This document shows, in pieces, positions 47,145 to 58,930 of a stretch of 64,000 bases of DNA. The position numbers and the translations under genes are program-made. Origin of the DNA: Fasciolopsis buskii (Eukaryota > Platyhelminthes > Trematoda > Plagiorchiida > Fasciolidae); assembly GCA_008360955.1 (NCBI GenBank), contig LUCM01004411.1:1-64000 (forward strand). Reading direction: 5' to 3'. A model generated the notes under the pieces. That model did not search any database. It was not told the DNA's origin and worked only from the letters and a program-made list of their open reading frames with translations. Within the stretch, counting starts at the first letter, position 1, and each line of letters begins with the position of its first letter.

Positions 47145-50100
47145 TCTTGACGTAATGTGACGGCGTGCGTGCCTCCATGAAACAACGAGCTATACAGGAT
47201 GGCTTATCTCAAACCGAAGATCCAATCATGCCTGGAAGGTCAGTGGGTAGAGGCCTGATGAAGTGGCCTCCTGTTCCCCCCGGTCGGGGGTTGATCTGAG
47301 TTGACAGCTTAGTCGAAAAAATGAGTGGAAGAATAATTGATCCGAGTAGATAGGCCTTCACCCAACTATACCCCGCTGCCTTGCGATCAGGTTCCTGCTT
47401 GAACCAAAGGCTTTGTTTGAAAACCCAAATCGTTCTGCTTAGTGGCTGGACTCCCTAACAGTACCCGTCCATCAATCCCCATGAGTTACAAGCTTACAAA
47501 TAATTCCATACTGCACCGTTCGTCGTGCAGGATAATCAAGACCGCGCTGCCCATTGCATCGAGCGCAAGTGGGGTGGGTAGTGATAAGTATGCTACTGCT
47601 CAGAGAGAGAGAGTTCCCTCTCTTTTATTCAACCTGTCTCTTCTGTCTCCAAACCAATGTGTTTGCCCCTTCTGCCTACCCATAGCATTTCCATTGATAA
47701 CACGCCCGATACTCGCAGCGGTTTATTGTCAAGTAGTGTCGTAGGTGGCTTTCAGTCTGTTAGCGCACATTTCTCAACCCGTCAGCCTCGCATTCTGTTC
47801 CTCAATGTTGCGTACTTTGAATGCAGCTGGCCAACAGCCGTTTGACTCCACAGTGGACTCCACTTTCGATTGATGTTGCTGCGGAGTGAAACACGAATTC
47901 AGGATCGAGTAGATAGAGAAACTCAAGCCAGCTGCGCCAAACTCTCGTCAAGAATTTCTTCGTCACTTCAGAGCCAAGCAGCTCAAGTGTGGGTCAACGT
48001 GGTGTCAGGAGGAAATAGTCTTAGTAAAGAAGTCTGAAGCAGCCTTCCTATACTGATCCGGTCAACAGTCGCGTTGGTGCCATGAAGACGCAAGGACAGT
48101 CGGCGTCCGAAAAGGGAAGTATAGTGTTAACTAGTTTATTTGTATCTCGGCAGCTCGCTTCAACAGACCTCAACACTGACATGTAGATAGATGAGCTTTA
48201 CGAAACGCCGGTCCCCTCTTGTCGGAAAGAGCCAGCTCCTGACATTGTGGTGGTAGCAGGTGGACTTTAAGCACAAGTTGGAAAACTTTAGTACAAGGAG
48301 TCTCTGTAGGTGGTGGCGATGCGCCTTGCGCCTGGAACAGCGAACAGACTAACGGAGAAAGACCTTTCCAGTTCTGTCAAGATAATCATTATCTACTAGT
48401 ACGGTAAACTTCCGACACATCTTCGCGTCGCACATGCGATTCAGGGCCCTAACGCGACAGGTATTTGAGTCCGATTACCATATCGTAGTTAACTACCGTA
48501 TGGCGCGGTTCTGTCTCAGAACTATAGACTCACGTAACTGGGACCACTTACGTTGATACCGGACCATCGTTAGTTTAATGCGATTTACTTGCTGCGGCTG
48601 AATGGCCATTATCGACGCAGGCCACAACCGATTGGGCTATCGAGACGGTGGTCTGATTCGGCTGTTCACCTAACACTTACGAACAGCAAATTGCCGTGAG
48701 AACTAAAGAAATCTGCGTACCATTAGAGCAATGTATGACGGTCAGTGGGATCAAATGTAAGTCAGCGCGAAGTTGCACCTTGGCAACCGGAATTTTACCT
48801 GCGTCCTAGACCGTAGTAACTCATCAAAAACCCACTCAGGATTCTCGCAAGCGCCGCAAGTCAATGAGCAAAAACGCGAGCTGCCTAATTGCAAGGAAGT
48901 GAATAAAATGCATCGGCATTTGCAGCGTCAGTTGACCATAATCCTAAGGAATGACCGCGAAAACTGGTGGGTTAAGGTAGCCGAAGAGATGGAGAAAACG
49001 GCGGCTCCAGGAAACAGTCAAAGACTGTTTAGGCTTATACGTGACAGTAGTGGGCGGCGAACTTCGGGTGGTAAAGTCGTGTGCGATAGGACTGGAGAGC
49101 TCATCCATGGTAGACAGGAAAGACTGGACTGTTGAACAGAGCATTTCAAGGATCAGTTTAGCTGGCCACACGCTATCGTATCTAGTCCGACGTCTGGAGC
49201 TGTGAATCCTTGGGAGGTGTCACTTGATCCCCCAAACGGAAGTGGAAGTGGAGTCTAATATTCGGCTTCTGAAGAGAGGAAAAGCTACCGGTCCCGACGA
49301 CCTTCCCCCAGTTCTTTTCAAATTGGGTGGAGTGGTGCTGGTGAAATCACTTACCTCGTTGCTTCGTGATATTTGGAACGAGGAGCGTATCCCGCTATCG
49401 TGGGGTGAGTCACCGATTGTACACATCTTCAAGAAGGGCACTCGGAGTGGCTGCAGCAATCATTGTGGGATTAGTTTAATTCCGATAGTTACTAAGGTGT
49501 TAGCTTTGATAATGCTGCGCCGTTTGACACCGATTCGCGAGAGTAATATCCGCGAACAACAGGCCGGATTTCGGCCAGGTCGAGGTTGCATCGACCAAAT
49601 ATTCACTCTTCGACAGATACTCGAAACGCGCCACACGCACCGCCGCCCTACGATCGTAGTCTTCCTTGACCTGAAAGGTGCTTTCGACTCCGTGGATCCA
49701 CCAGCACTACTCAGTACTCTCCACCGGAAGGGTATGCCAACGAAGTTCGTGAACCTGTTGCGAGCATTGTACTCGTATAACGTGAACTATCACGTTCATT
49801 CGAAACGACTAGTGGCGTTCGACAAGGGTGTCCCATCTCCCCATTCCTGTTCAACTCCGTCATGGGCGAGGTGATGGAAGATGCTTTAGGAGGTCTTCGG
49901 GATATAGGATTCGAACTGGGAAATGGAGGAAAGCTGTGCGACCTAGATTACGCAGACGACGTCGTGTGCCTGTTCGAGTCTGCGGACCATGCAAAACGGG
50001 CACTAGATAGACTGTCGAGATCGGTTGCTCGGTTTGGCATGTGCTTTGCACCTTCAAAGTGCAAAGTACTGTTACAGGACTGGACGACAGCAGCGCCGAA

Positions 50101-50974
50101 CTTGATACTGGATGGAGAGGAAATAACAATGGTGGACCGTTTCACCTACCTTGGTAGCTGCGTGTCCAACGATGGTAGATCGGGATTGGAGGTAAGTATG
50201 CGTATATCCAAGGCTCGGGCAGCTTGCGCTGGACTGAAGCACTTGTGGCTTCGGCCTGATATTTCACTGAAGTTGAAAGGTCGTGTGTACTGTGCCGCAG
50301 TACGTTCAGTTCTGTTGTACGGTTGCGAGACATGGAGTATACGTGTTGGAGATGTTCGTCGGTTGGAGGTTTTCGACAACCGACGGCTAGGACTGGATGG
50401 AGTGACCGGGTGAGTAATATTGAGGTTAGGAATCTGATATTGAGTGCCACTTCTGAGAACAGCTCGTTTCAGCGTATAAAAGTTAGTAGACTACGCTGGT
50501 TGGGTATGATGAACACTCGTCTACCATACCGTGCCCTATTTTGTGTTCCTCCTAAGAAATGGAAGAAGCCATGTGGAGGCCAACAGATGACGTGTCAAGG
50601 TGGGATGAGAAAATGTACAGCGAAGTTAGGTAAAGTAGGTGTCTCACGCCTTCGTGGTTGGGGTCCGAAAGGCTCATCGACTTGCTGGCTGGAGACACTG
50701 AAGGATATGGCAGTGAACCGTGAACAGTGGCGATCGTACTGTCATTTTCTATCGAATCAGAATGATTGAAAACACGTGCGTTTGTACAGTTAGGTTGTGT
50801 TCCGTGTGTTGGCTGCAGCAGCATCTTGTCTTTTGCCGCCTGTGTAGGTCCACTCCCTGTTCCCGTTGGATATTCGCTCTTTTTATATAAACGTGTAACT
50901 CTGGGGAAAGGCAGCGGTCAGTGAGGCTTGCCTTGCTGTCTAACGCTGAACGATGATGATGTTGATGATGATGA
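47145..50974 (+). mobile_element. RTE-type LINE, near full-length copy
   Basis: Runs from CTTGACGT at about 47146 to a GAT-repeat tail at 50951-50974, about 3.8 kb, the expected size for RTE. Order: 5' leader; endonuclease (47770-48770, frame destroyed by many small indels); linker with NDRENWWVKVAEEME (48773-49135); RT (49224-50400) with FLDLKGAFDSVDPP and LDYADDVVCLFES; then RFTYLGSCVSNDG, VLLYGCETWSIRV and RLRWLGMMNTRL; stop near 50769; 3' UTR. The active-site YADD is intact, but frameshifts near 49860 and 50400 and the broken endonuclease make it non-autonomous. The first and last parts are about 97% identical to the intron 3 copy. Confidence 0.9.
48773..50769 (+). pseudogene. RTE reverse transcriptase region, frameshifted
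   Basis: Three successive frames: 49224-49874 (RT fingers and palm motif A, QQAGFRPGRGCIDQIFTLRQ, VVFLDLKGAFDSVD), 49862-50413 (LDYADDVVCLFESADHAKRA, WTTAAPNLILDGEEITMVDR) and 50323-50769 (C-terminal WLGMMN block to the natural stop). They are preceded by the linker frame 48773-49135, which ends in GELIHGRQERLDC. Two one- or two-base shifts are the only lesions in the RT itself, so inactivation looks fairly recent. Confidence 0.82.
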
Positions 50975-50999
50975 CTCCTGGGTTACATTAAACTCGATG

Positions 51000-52110
51000 C
51001 GTGCTTGCAACTGACACCATAGGTTTGCAGCGGATACCGCATTTGGATACCTGAATATCCAGCGGTCCAGCGCTTATTGAATCGATCGCACTCTGTTGTT
51101 CAGCAAATCATTATCATACAAATGTAATTCAGAGAAACTGTTTCCTAGGAAGATGCCAATTCAACCACTCGCTAGACCAGCACCTATGGGTAATTTGAAT
51201 GAGATGGGAATACAGAGCATCTATCTGTACTCTGCTGGAGACGACGAAGCTGATTATGTTCTAACCAGACCCGAGGTACAACGGTGCAACTTTTTGAAGA
51301 CCCTCGCACTTATTAGGCATTCCATACCTCCACTAAGAAAACGTACTAAAGAATCATCGACGGTGTCAAAGGCTCCTCGAATGTCTAAAGACGCAGTGTT
51401 CGTTGGCCTCTGGAAGGCAAAACTGTTCTCCTGCAACTTACGACCAGAAACCTATGCAGTCCTTCACGCACGTTTTATTATTTACAAGGAATATCAGATT
51501 CTACCAGCCTTCGTGATTTCGGCATAAGACACAGTCGCTGGGCGTGCACTATACAAGGTGACACTACTCGTTTCCATCCATGATCTCTTGGTGAACAAAA
51601 CTAGAATTTCCCTGACCAAATCAATTCTTCCATCTTTTAATAGAGTTGGAGGGGGGTGATCATCGGAGAAGGGCGCTTTACGATCTCTGGAGGCTTGGAT
51701 TCCACCGCCGCCTCAGGCTCACGGAACGTGTGCCGGAATGGCTATAAAGAGACGATGCTGACGGCCAGTGACGAATGAAAAGCATCCTTGTTGTGCGAAC
51801 ATAGCTCGCCGATGTTCTTAAGAGAAGATTCAAGCATTTTAGCTAGCGCGCTGCAGACAATTGATTCATCAATCGCATCAGATAATTTACCGGTCTAAAC
51901 GGCACTGTACAACCATTTCCAGCCCTTACCAAATTATGCGGATAGCTTGGTGCAGACTGACGCTCAACCGGAGTCAAAAGATTAGCTGTTTGCCAAACTG
52001 TTATGTCATTGACAGCTAACAGACTTGGTCGATCTGTGTCCATCGTTGACTCGGACAGAGTGGACGACAGACAACGTACCGGGAATTGAGGGACTCACGA
52101 ATTTCCCACT
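51000..52110 (-). mobile_element. LINE RT fragment (RTE-like), decayed
   Basis: On the minus strand, 51436-51254 reads ENSFAFQRPTNTASLDIRGA then FDTVDDSLV, matching RT motif A (SLDIKGAFDTVDHSLL). Further down, TSGLVRT and, near 51190, PISFKLPIGAG (a remnant of PISPFLFN-type motif B) are recognisable. The rest, up to 52110, is unassigned. It is too diverged to place in the main RTE family of the window. Confidence 0.45.
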
Positions 52111-52750
52111 TCAAGGACAGCCGACCAACTAAAACATCCAAATTTCTTGGTGAAGTCACAATGTCTCAATGTCATGAACTGTTGGTGTACGTAAGATCAG
52201 AGCCACAAAAGGTTTACTTTAAACGAGCTTTCAAGTCTCACTGTGCATAGTCGACTGTCGTCCGGTATCATTTAAAACAGCAGCCTCAGTCCAGCAAAAT
52301 GTCGACAAGGTGCTCATGATGGACTGGATTGGAGTGACATCGGAATTACAGGCCATAAAAATGAGTGTTGCGAAGCAGAATCCAACGAAGGAAACTGGTA
52401 GGAAAGTAAATAACAGTAATTTTGTTCAGGTGCCCTTTGCTACCTCCGTTTACAGGATCCAAATCCAACAGAGTGACCGTACCCCATTCGAATGGGGTCA
52501 CTGCAAGGCACTAATTGTGGTCCCACTGACGATTACCTTAGCAGGACATTAACCCGCCCGGATATGTAAATAACGGCTCCTTCATTATGACAGCACTGCA
52601 GACAAAAGGAAGAACTAGAAGAATACCAAAGAAATTTGCAAGAGCCCTTCACGCCAAAACCTGCCAAAGACAACTAGTCAAACCACGAAGAATTTGCGAA
52701 GCAACAGCTGATGTCACAAACCGGGTCCCGACTCACCGACAAGAATCATT
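52111..52750. other. Spacer between LINE fragments, nothing recognised
   Basis: Chance frames on the plus strand (52310-52552 and 52587-52781) without known motifs. The left boundary of the palindromic RTE 3' end is at about 52752. Confidence 0.3.
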
Positions 52751-52751
52751 C

Positions 52752-53330
52752 GGCGTTAAACAGGAAGGCAAGTCCAACTGATCGCTGCTTTTTCCCCATG
52801 GGTACATACTTATATTAAGAAAAGTGAATATCCAAGCAGGACAGGGAGTGGACCTACACAGGTGCGAAGAGATAAGAATGCTGCGGCATCCAACAAACGG
52901 AACACAGTCTAACTGTACAAACGCACTATTTCTATCATTCTGATTCGATGAAAAATGACAACACGACCACTAGTGTTCGTGGTTCACCGTCACATCATTC
53001 CGTCTCTCCAGCTAACTAGTTGACGGGTCTTTCGGACTCCAACCACGAAGATGTGAGACACCGACTTTACCCAAGTTCGCTGTACATTTTCTCATTCCAC
53101 GTTGCCAAACCATCTGTTGACCTACAGATGGCTTCTTCCATTCCACGGGAGAAATCCAAAATAGGGCATGATTTGGTAGACGAGCGTTTCCCATACGCAA
53201 ATCGTGACCCAACCAACGTAGTCTACTTAGTTTCATACGCTCAGATAAGGTATTCTCACAATTGCCACTTAATACGAGATTGTTCATCTCGACATTACTC
53301 ACCAGGTCATTATCCCATCCGAGCAACACC
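52752..53330 (-). mobile_element. RTE 3' part, minus strand (left half of palindrome)
   Basis: Contains the RTE 3' UTR and C-terminal frame read on the minus strand (MKLSRLRWLGHDLRMGNARL and TANLGKVGVSHLRGWSPKD within 53332-53012). The left 210 bp (52762-52974) are repeated as a perfect inverted copy at 53404-53614. Positions 52849-53107 are identical to 42099-42358. Confidence 0.78.
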
Positions 53331-53403
53331 ACGCAGATATCAGTGGTCGAAAACTTCCATCATACGAACATCCCTGTATGGGTAGAGATGCCCTGATGAA
53401 ATG

Positions 53404-53660
53404 ACTAGTGGTCGTGTTGTCATTTTTCATCGAATCAGAATGATAGAAATAGTGCGTTTGTACAGTTAGACTGTGTTCCGTTTGTTGGATGCCGCAGCAT
53501 TCTTATCTCTTCGCACCTGTGTAGGTCCACTCCCTGTCCTGCTTGGATATTCACTTTTCTTAATATAAGTATGTACCCATGGGGAAAAAGCAGCGATCAG
53601 TTGGACTTGCCTTCCTGCTCAACGCTGAACGATGGTGATGATGATGATATTGATAACAAG
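53404..53660 (+). mobile_element. RTE 3' end, plus strand (right half of palindrome)
   Basis: Same 3' UTR as the left half but in opposite orientation, ending in a GATGGTGATGATGATGAT tail (53631-53648). It begins abruptly at ACTAGTGGTCGTG (53404), the mirror of GACCACTAGT at 52974. The 429 bp between the arms are left-half element and short unique sequence. Confidence 0.75.
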
Positions 53661-53975
53661 ACACAAGACTAACGTATAACTAACGAACGCAAAGAGAAAT
53701 GCTGCTTTGCAGTTACTATGGTTCACATCAGTCTTCGAAAATGCATACGTGAAGTGGGTCATCATGTTACGCATTCCGGTGGTTTCACACACGTTTAAGC
53801 ACTTGAATTGGACCCGGTGGGATTAAGCATTCGGATAAACTTACGTCCGCAATTTTGTGTCAGCAACAGCGCCGTCGTGGGGAACACGTTTGTACGATGC
53901 TTTGACTGCTTGTGGTTTTTATTCTAAGCCTGCTTCAATATTTGTTGTGCAAAATTATCATGTAGCCCGTCATTT
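53661..53975. other. Spacer, nothing recognised
   Basis: About 310 bp between the palindrome and the next RTE segment, with no recognisable feature. Confidence 0.3.
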
Positions 53976-55197
53976 TATCAATTCACTGTTAAGCTCGTTC
54001 GGTTCAGACTCACTGGGATAAACGTTCTTAACACAGCGCAGCGATGTTGATGCAGGGCGCAGAGTCCACCTAAACAGGCTTCCGATGCACTCAATTTTCC
54101 AACTTGTGGAGTAAAATCACCTGCTACCACTATAATGTCAGAGCCTGTGCTCTTCCAAACAAGATTGACGAGCTCGTCATAAAACTCGTCTTTGTGCTTG
54201 TCAGCGCTGCAGTCTGTTGAGGCGTGTGTCGGGATGACAAATAAACTGCACTTAACACAACTATCCTTCCGAACGCCGGCTGATCCCTGCAGTCTCACGG
54301 TGCTCACTCGACTGTTGACTGGGATCCAGTTTCAAAGGTCCGCGTCAGTCCTCTCACTTACGATTATTCCTACACCGCGTTGTCCCACAGCTTGAGCTGC
54401 TTTGTCTCCTGAATTGAGCAGGAAATATTTTGGTGAGACATTTGGCGCAATTAGTTGAATTGTACTACTCGAATCCTGAATTCGTGTTTCACTGACGCAG
54501 CAAACATCAAGCGAAAGTGAGCCTACTGTCAGAGCTAAGCACGGCTGTTAGCCAGCCTGTATTAAAGTGTGCACATTTAAGGAACCGAGATTCAGATGCG
54601 GATGAGGCTTGAGAGGATGTGAGCTAGCAGATATAGAACCAGTTACTGCACTATTTGACAGTGAACCGTTGCGAGTGTCGGGCCTGTTATCAGTGGGTAC
54701 ATTATGGGTAGGCAGAGAGGGCAGAAGAGACATGTTGAACAAAAGAGAGAACTGAGTATTAGCATACTTATCACTACCCACCCCACTTGCGCTCGATGCA
54801 ATGGGCAGCGCGGTCCTGAACGGTGCAGTATGGAATTATTTATAGGCATACAACTCATGGGGATTGATGGACGGGTACTGTTAGGGAGTCCAGCCACTAA
54901 GCAGAACGATTTGGGTTTTCAAACAAAGCCTTTGGTTCAAGCAGGAACCTGATCGCAAGGCAGCGGGGTATAGTTGGGTGAAGGCCTATCTACTCGGATC
55001 AATTATTCTTCCACTCATTTTTTCGACTAAGCTGTCAACTCAGATCAACCCCCGACCGGGGGGAACAGGAGGCCACTTCATCAGGCCTCTACCCACTGAC
55101 CTTCCAGGCATGATTGGATCTTCGGTTTGAGATAAGCCATCTTGTATAGCTCGTTGTTTCATGAAGGCACGCACGCCGTCACATCACGTCAAGGTAC
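53976..55197 (-). mobile_element. RTE 5' half (leader and endonuclease start), minus strand
   Basis: Reads from 55197 (the same TTGACGTGATGTGACGG-type 5' end as the other two long copies) through the leader (NNSILHRSGPRCPLHR, CPLCLPIMYPLI), LGSLNVHTLIQAG and the endonuclease (VRLQGSAGVRK, YDELVNLVWKSTGSD, VVAGDFTPQVGKL near 54120). The sequence stops at about 53976, so RT is absent. The metal-binding Asn of DFN is Thr here. Confidence 0.75.
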
Positions 55198-55629
55198 AGT
55201 TATTCTGACACCAGTTTGATAAGAACTGTTGGGCTGTTCGTTTGGATCTGCCGGCTTTTTGCTCTCTAGAATTCGAATTTTCAACTCTACCCCCGCTTTC
55301 GTTGAGGGGTCATCAGTTACCTCCCAAGGATTCGTAATTCCTGTCGGTTCAACTGCGCTAGCGTGCGGCCAGCCAACTGGTCTTTGAAGTGCTTTGCTCA
55401 ATGGTCTACCATGGATTAGCTCTCCATTTCTATCGCACACGTTTTCGCTAATCGTAGTTTGGCGCCCGCCAGTGTTGCGCACAGGCAATCTTTGGCTGTT
55501 ACTTTTTGCCTTCACTTTTATGCGACTAGCTTCTGCGAGAAGATAGGACAGCTTCTTGGAGGTCCCTTCTTGCAGCCTTCCATTCGTTGTCATCTGCAGT
55601 GAGGTCTGCACACTGCAAAATCCAGTCAT
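55198..55629 (-). mobile_element. RTE linker segment, minus strand
   Basis: A 146-codon frame (55629-55189) contains NVCDRNGELIHGRPLSKALQ and NPWEVTDDPSTKAGVELKIR, matching the linker between endonuclease and RT in the main RTE family (VCDRTGELIHGR, NPWEVSLDPP). It abuts the 5' end of the neighbouring RTE copy, so it belongs to a different, broken insertion. Confidence 0.62.
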
Positions 55630-55639
55630 TGCTCCAATT

Positions 55640-56770
55640 TTCTATTCGGAATGTTGATTGAAGACCTAAGCGATTCATGTCCGCTTTAATAGTATTCACA
55701 CACGTCTTCAGTTGAGCACCAAGACAACATTTCTAGTCTGAACAGAGTTACGACAATAGTCTTCTTTTCGTTAATTCTTTCTCCGGTCGGCGGAGAACGT
55801 GTGCAAACCACTGAAAGCAATGTCTTCGGAGAACCGACCAACGCCGTTCGACGTTTATGCAGTGCTGGCGCACAGCGACATTTGAAACTTAGTCATATCG
55901 CTTGATTTTTGCCATGTAGCGGAGGCACCAATGGCCGAAACATTTTAGCCGGTTTTTATCATCTATCCTTAGAGGCCAGGTTTCGCATGCATACGTAAGG
56001 ACTGGGCGGACGGCGGCACAGTGAATTCGCAGCTCCTTCGATTAATTTTGTTGAGGCCACAACGCTTTGCGAAGCGTTAGGAAAGCTCTATTGGTGCAGT
56101 CTATGCGGAGCATAACCTCATCTCTGACATAGTCGTTGAGTTAAATGGCAGAGCTCAGGCAATTGAAGTGAAGCACTCATTCCCAAGTGTTGCTACTGAT
56201 GTGGATAATTGATGCTGGGTCTTGTAAAGTTGTGAATACCTTCGTTTTTGATGTGTTTACCTCCAAACCAACAGCCATGGCTTCGCATACAGTCCGGTCT
56301 AAGACTAGCCGCACAGTTGAAGGCTCCTCTCTTAGAATAATAATGTCGCCGGTGAACTCAAAGTTAGTGAGCCAGCAACAGTGACCAAGTTGCATCCCTC
56401 GAAAGTTCTTAAGGACACAACGCATTATGCCGTCTATAGCGTGGTTGAATAAAATCGGTAAAAGCGGGGAACCCTGACGAACACCAGAGTCAATGGGGAA
56501 CTCTCGGGATATGTCGCTGTAGGCGTGGACATACGCCTGTGTTGACGAGTAGTATGCCACCACCAGTCTAACGTACTTTCCTGGCAACCTTGTTGTTTCG
56601 AAGTATGCTCCACAGTGACTATCTATCAACGGAGTCGAATACTGCGCGAAATTCGATGGGGCACGCTGTGGTGAGTTGCTGGAACTTTGACCACTCTTCC
56701 GAAAATTGGCGTAACGTGAATATCTGGTCAACGCATCCACTTTCTCGACGAAAGCCATATTGGGTTCAGC
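55640..56770 (-). mobile_element. RTE-like LINE RT and C-terminus, diverged subfamily
   Basis: A 193-codon minus frame (56758-56177) matches an RTE RT: VRLVVAYYSSTQAYVHAYSD, ISREFPIDSGVRQGSPLLPI followed by LFNHAIDGIMRCVLK, then FTGDIIILREE where FADDIALL is expected. EVNTSKTKVFTT follows. The YADD equivalent (TGDI) is destroyed. Lower coordinates give a C-terminal block with YACETWPLRIDDKNRLKCF, then WSVLRRHCFQWFAHVLRRP. It resembles the remnant at 23.5-24.5 kb more than the main RTE family. Confidence 0.7.
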
Positions 56771-56959
56771 ATGTTAGTGCATCTGGAACAGCAACAAATG
56801 GGTTACCAGAACGGTTGCAAAGAGCTATCCGTGGTTTGCACATGTAGTGTTGTTTCCATTCTTTCCCTAGGGTGTAGAATAAAAGTTTCCCAGTCTTTGG
56901 TAAAAGTTTCGGAATCCCAGGTAAGACGGAACAGCTTGGTTAGTGGATAAAACAGCTGG

Positions 56960-57400
56960 CAAACAAGACTTGAAGATCTCGGACAGACATTCGACGGCCA
57001 ATCGGGCTCGTGGCCTGCGTTGATGGCCGTTGAGCTGAAGCAAAATTCCCATCAAAACTAATAGTCCGATTCGATGTACGTGGCCCAGTAAGATCTGCAG
57101 TTCTGGATGGAAGCGCGTCGACGGTAGCTCACTGCGATATGGTCGATCGGACCCAGTCTATCCGTCAAGTTAGAGCCCTATATCGTTGTGTGACGCTAAC
57201 TATGTCGGGAACGAATTATTGTCCACACAAAATTGGAGCGGCTTGTCTCCGTTATCTGTTCGCTGATTACTTTATCATCCCACGTTGCCACGTCATCTGT
57301 CGACTTCCAGAAGGCTTCTTCCAGGTTTTGAGGGGAATCCAAAATAGGGCACGGTATGGTAGACGATTGTTCGCCACGTGCTATATCTAATGGAGGTAGA
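56960..57400 (-). mobile_element. Scrambled RTE fragment
   Basis: Two RTE pieces in the same orientation but in the wrong order. Positions 56990-57268 are endonuclease sequence, nearly identical to 42940-43225. Positions 57276-57380 are the C-terminal KKWKKP...MTWQGGM region, which should lie at lower coordinates than the endonuclease on this strand. A rearrangement or two nested insertions would explain it. Confidence 0.65.
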
Positions 57401-57955
57401 TTTGAGCTCAAGTCAAAAAGAACAAGAGAAGCAGACTGAAGAAACTGTCGAACAGAATCAATGTTGCAGTTCAGTCCGAAAATGTTGGTGAGGGTAATGA
57501 GAACTAGCTGAATTTGCTTAGTGAGAACTTGAGGACGAATGTGCATGTGCCCTTGAATCGTCAAGGTTAGTTAAAATGAGGACCATCAGCCGTGATCCTA
57601 AGACTTGAATGAGGAAACCACATAAGGCGTCGATAGATCAGGTGGGAGCAGGAAGATAGCAAGGCCATCTACCGCAGTAGGGCATACAGCCACAGATCAT
57701 TTCTTATCATGAGACCCGGAATTTTATATCCAGGAGGAAATTTTTGTCCTGCGTCCATTCTGCCGTGGTACGAAGCATTGCTTTCAGTGCATACAGCCAT
57801 ACGATTGTACACAGATCTGCAAGACATTTTGCATGGTGACTTTTAGTCGCGGTCTCCTATTTTGGAATCATCGAGTGATTCGCACACGTTTTTTGGTTTA
57901 CCTTTTAGTAGTCAACCAGTGGGATCATATACGTGACACTCGCAGCTACTTTTCA
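57401..57955. other. Spacer, nothing recognised
   Basis: No element or gene identified. The minus-strand frame crossing 57564-57196 is partly RTE and partly chance. Confidence 0.3.
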
Positions 57956-58930
57956 CCTATCTTTTCTGATATGAATTGAGGTTGGGCTTCGTATGTCAAG
58001 CGCAAGCCTCCTAATTTTTATAAGCCCAGAGATGAATTTTCACTGACTCCGCATGATATCCCAGCCCTGAATGGTCGCATGGTGATGCTACCGAGCAGCC
58101 AAAAAGCTCTTCTACACGACATGCACTCCAAACATCTAGGCATTGATAAAATGAAATCACTTACTAGGCTCACTTGGTGGCCTAATATAGGTGCTCATTT
58201 ACGTCGGATTGAAGGACTGCCGGGGCCATCGGCAAAAATCCCACGGCAAGCTACCACAGAGGACCCCGTGCCCAATGTCTAACGAATCTCATGCAGTCCA
58301 TTCCTGAACAAATACCATGCCCTGGTGGTCACTGATTCAAATACAAAGTGGGCACAATTGCACTTTACTACACTGCCAACTGCGGAGCTCATTATGCACG
58401 CAGTGCATAGTGCCTCCAGTTTTATTGACGGAAAATGGGACGCACTTTACTAAGAAAGTGTTAGGTACATGGCTAAACAGTACTGGCTGCCAGACACCAG
58501 TGTTCTAATGGACAAGTGGAAAAGATTGCAAAAACACTGAAGTGCCATAAATGCTTCACAGTGCTCAACACTTCATGAGCTTGACAAGTGTGTAGACTAT
58601 TTTTCACCTCAATACTGCAATTCTCATCGTTCTACCAACATGACAGTTCATCCAAACTCTTTAAAGGTAGGTCTGCGGTCAAATCTGTTGTGCTTACAGT
58701 ATGCTGAAGTGACATTTTATGGCGGTAACGGTGTGCATTCACCAGCAGACCTGATAGTTAAAAATCTTCCTAAACGAATGTGCTGTATTTTTGGCATTGA
58801 TAATTTACCCCCATATCTGTCATATTGACCGAATGCGGTCAGAATAATCAGATCCGTCATGACTGATCATTTCCGAATTCACCAGCACTTTCTACAACCA
58901 ACGTTTATTTAGAAACGGATGGTGCTCACG
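57956..58930 (+). mobile_element. Gypsy LTR retrotransposon integrase fragment (K02A2.6-like)
   Basis: ALNGRMVMLPSSQKALLHDM then HSKHLGIDKMKSLTRLTWWP (58065-58180) is the integrase zinc-binding domain (HxxHxGxxKxxxL.R...WWP). Its usual CxxC has been lost. TENGTHFTKK (58427-58450) matches the catalytic SDNGPQFTS block. GNGVHSPADLIVKNLPKRMC (58720-58780) fits the chromodomain-less C-terminus that follows in this lineage. Stops and deletions divide them. It is a different lineage from the CsRn1-like copies. Confidence 0.68.

Noticed and set aside
51096..51527. 143-codon plus-strand frame as a gene
   Set aside because: The opposite strand of the same stretch encodes an RT motif A region (SLDIRGAFDTVD), so the plus frame is most likely its shadow.
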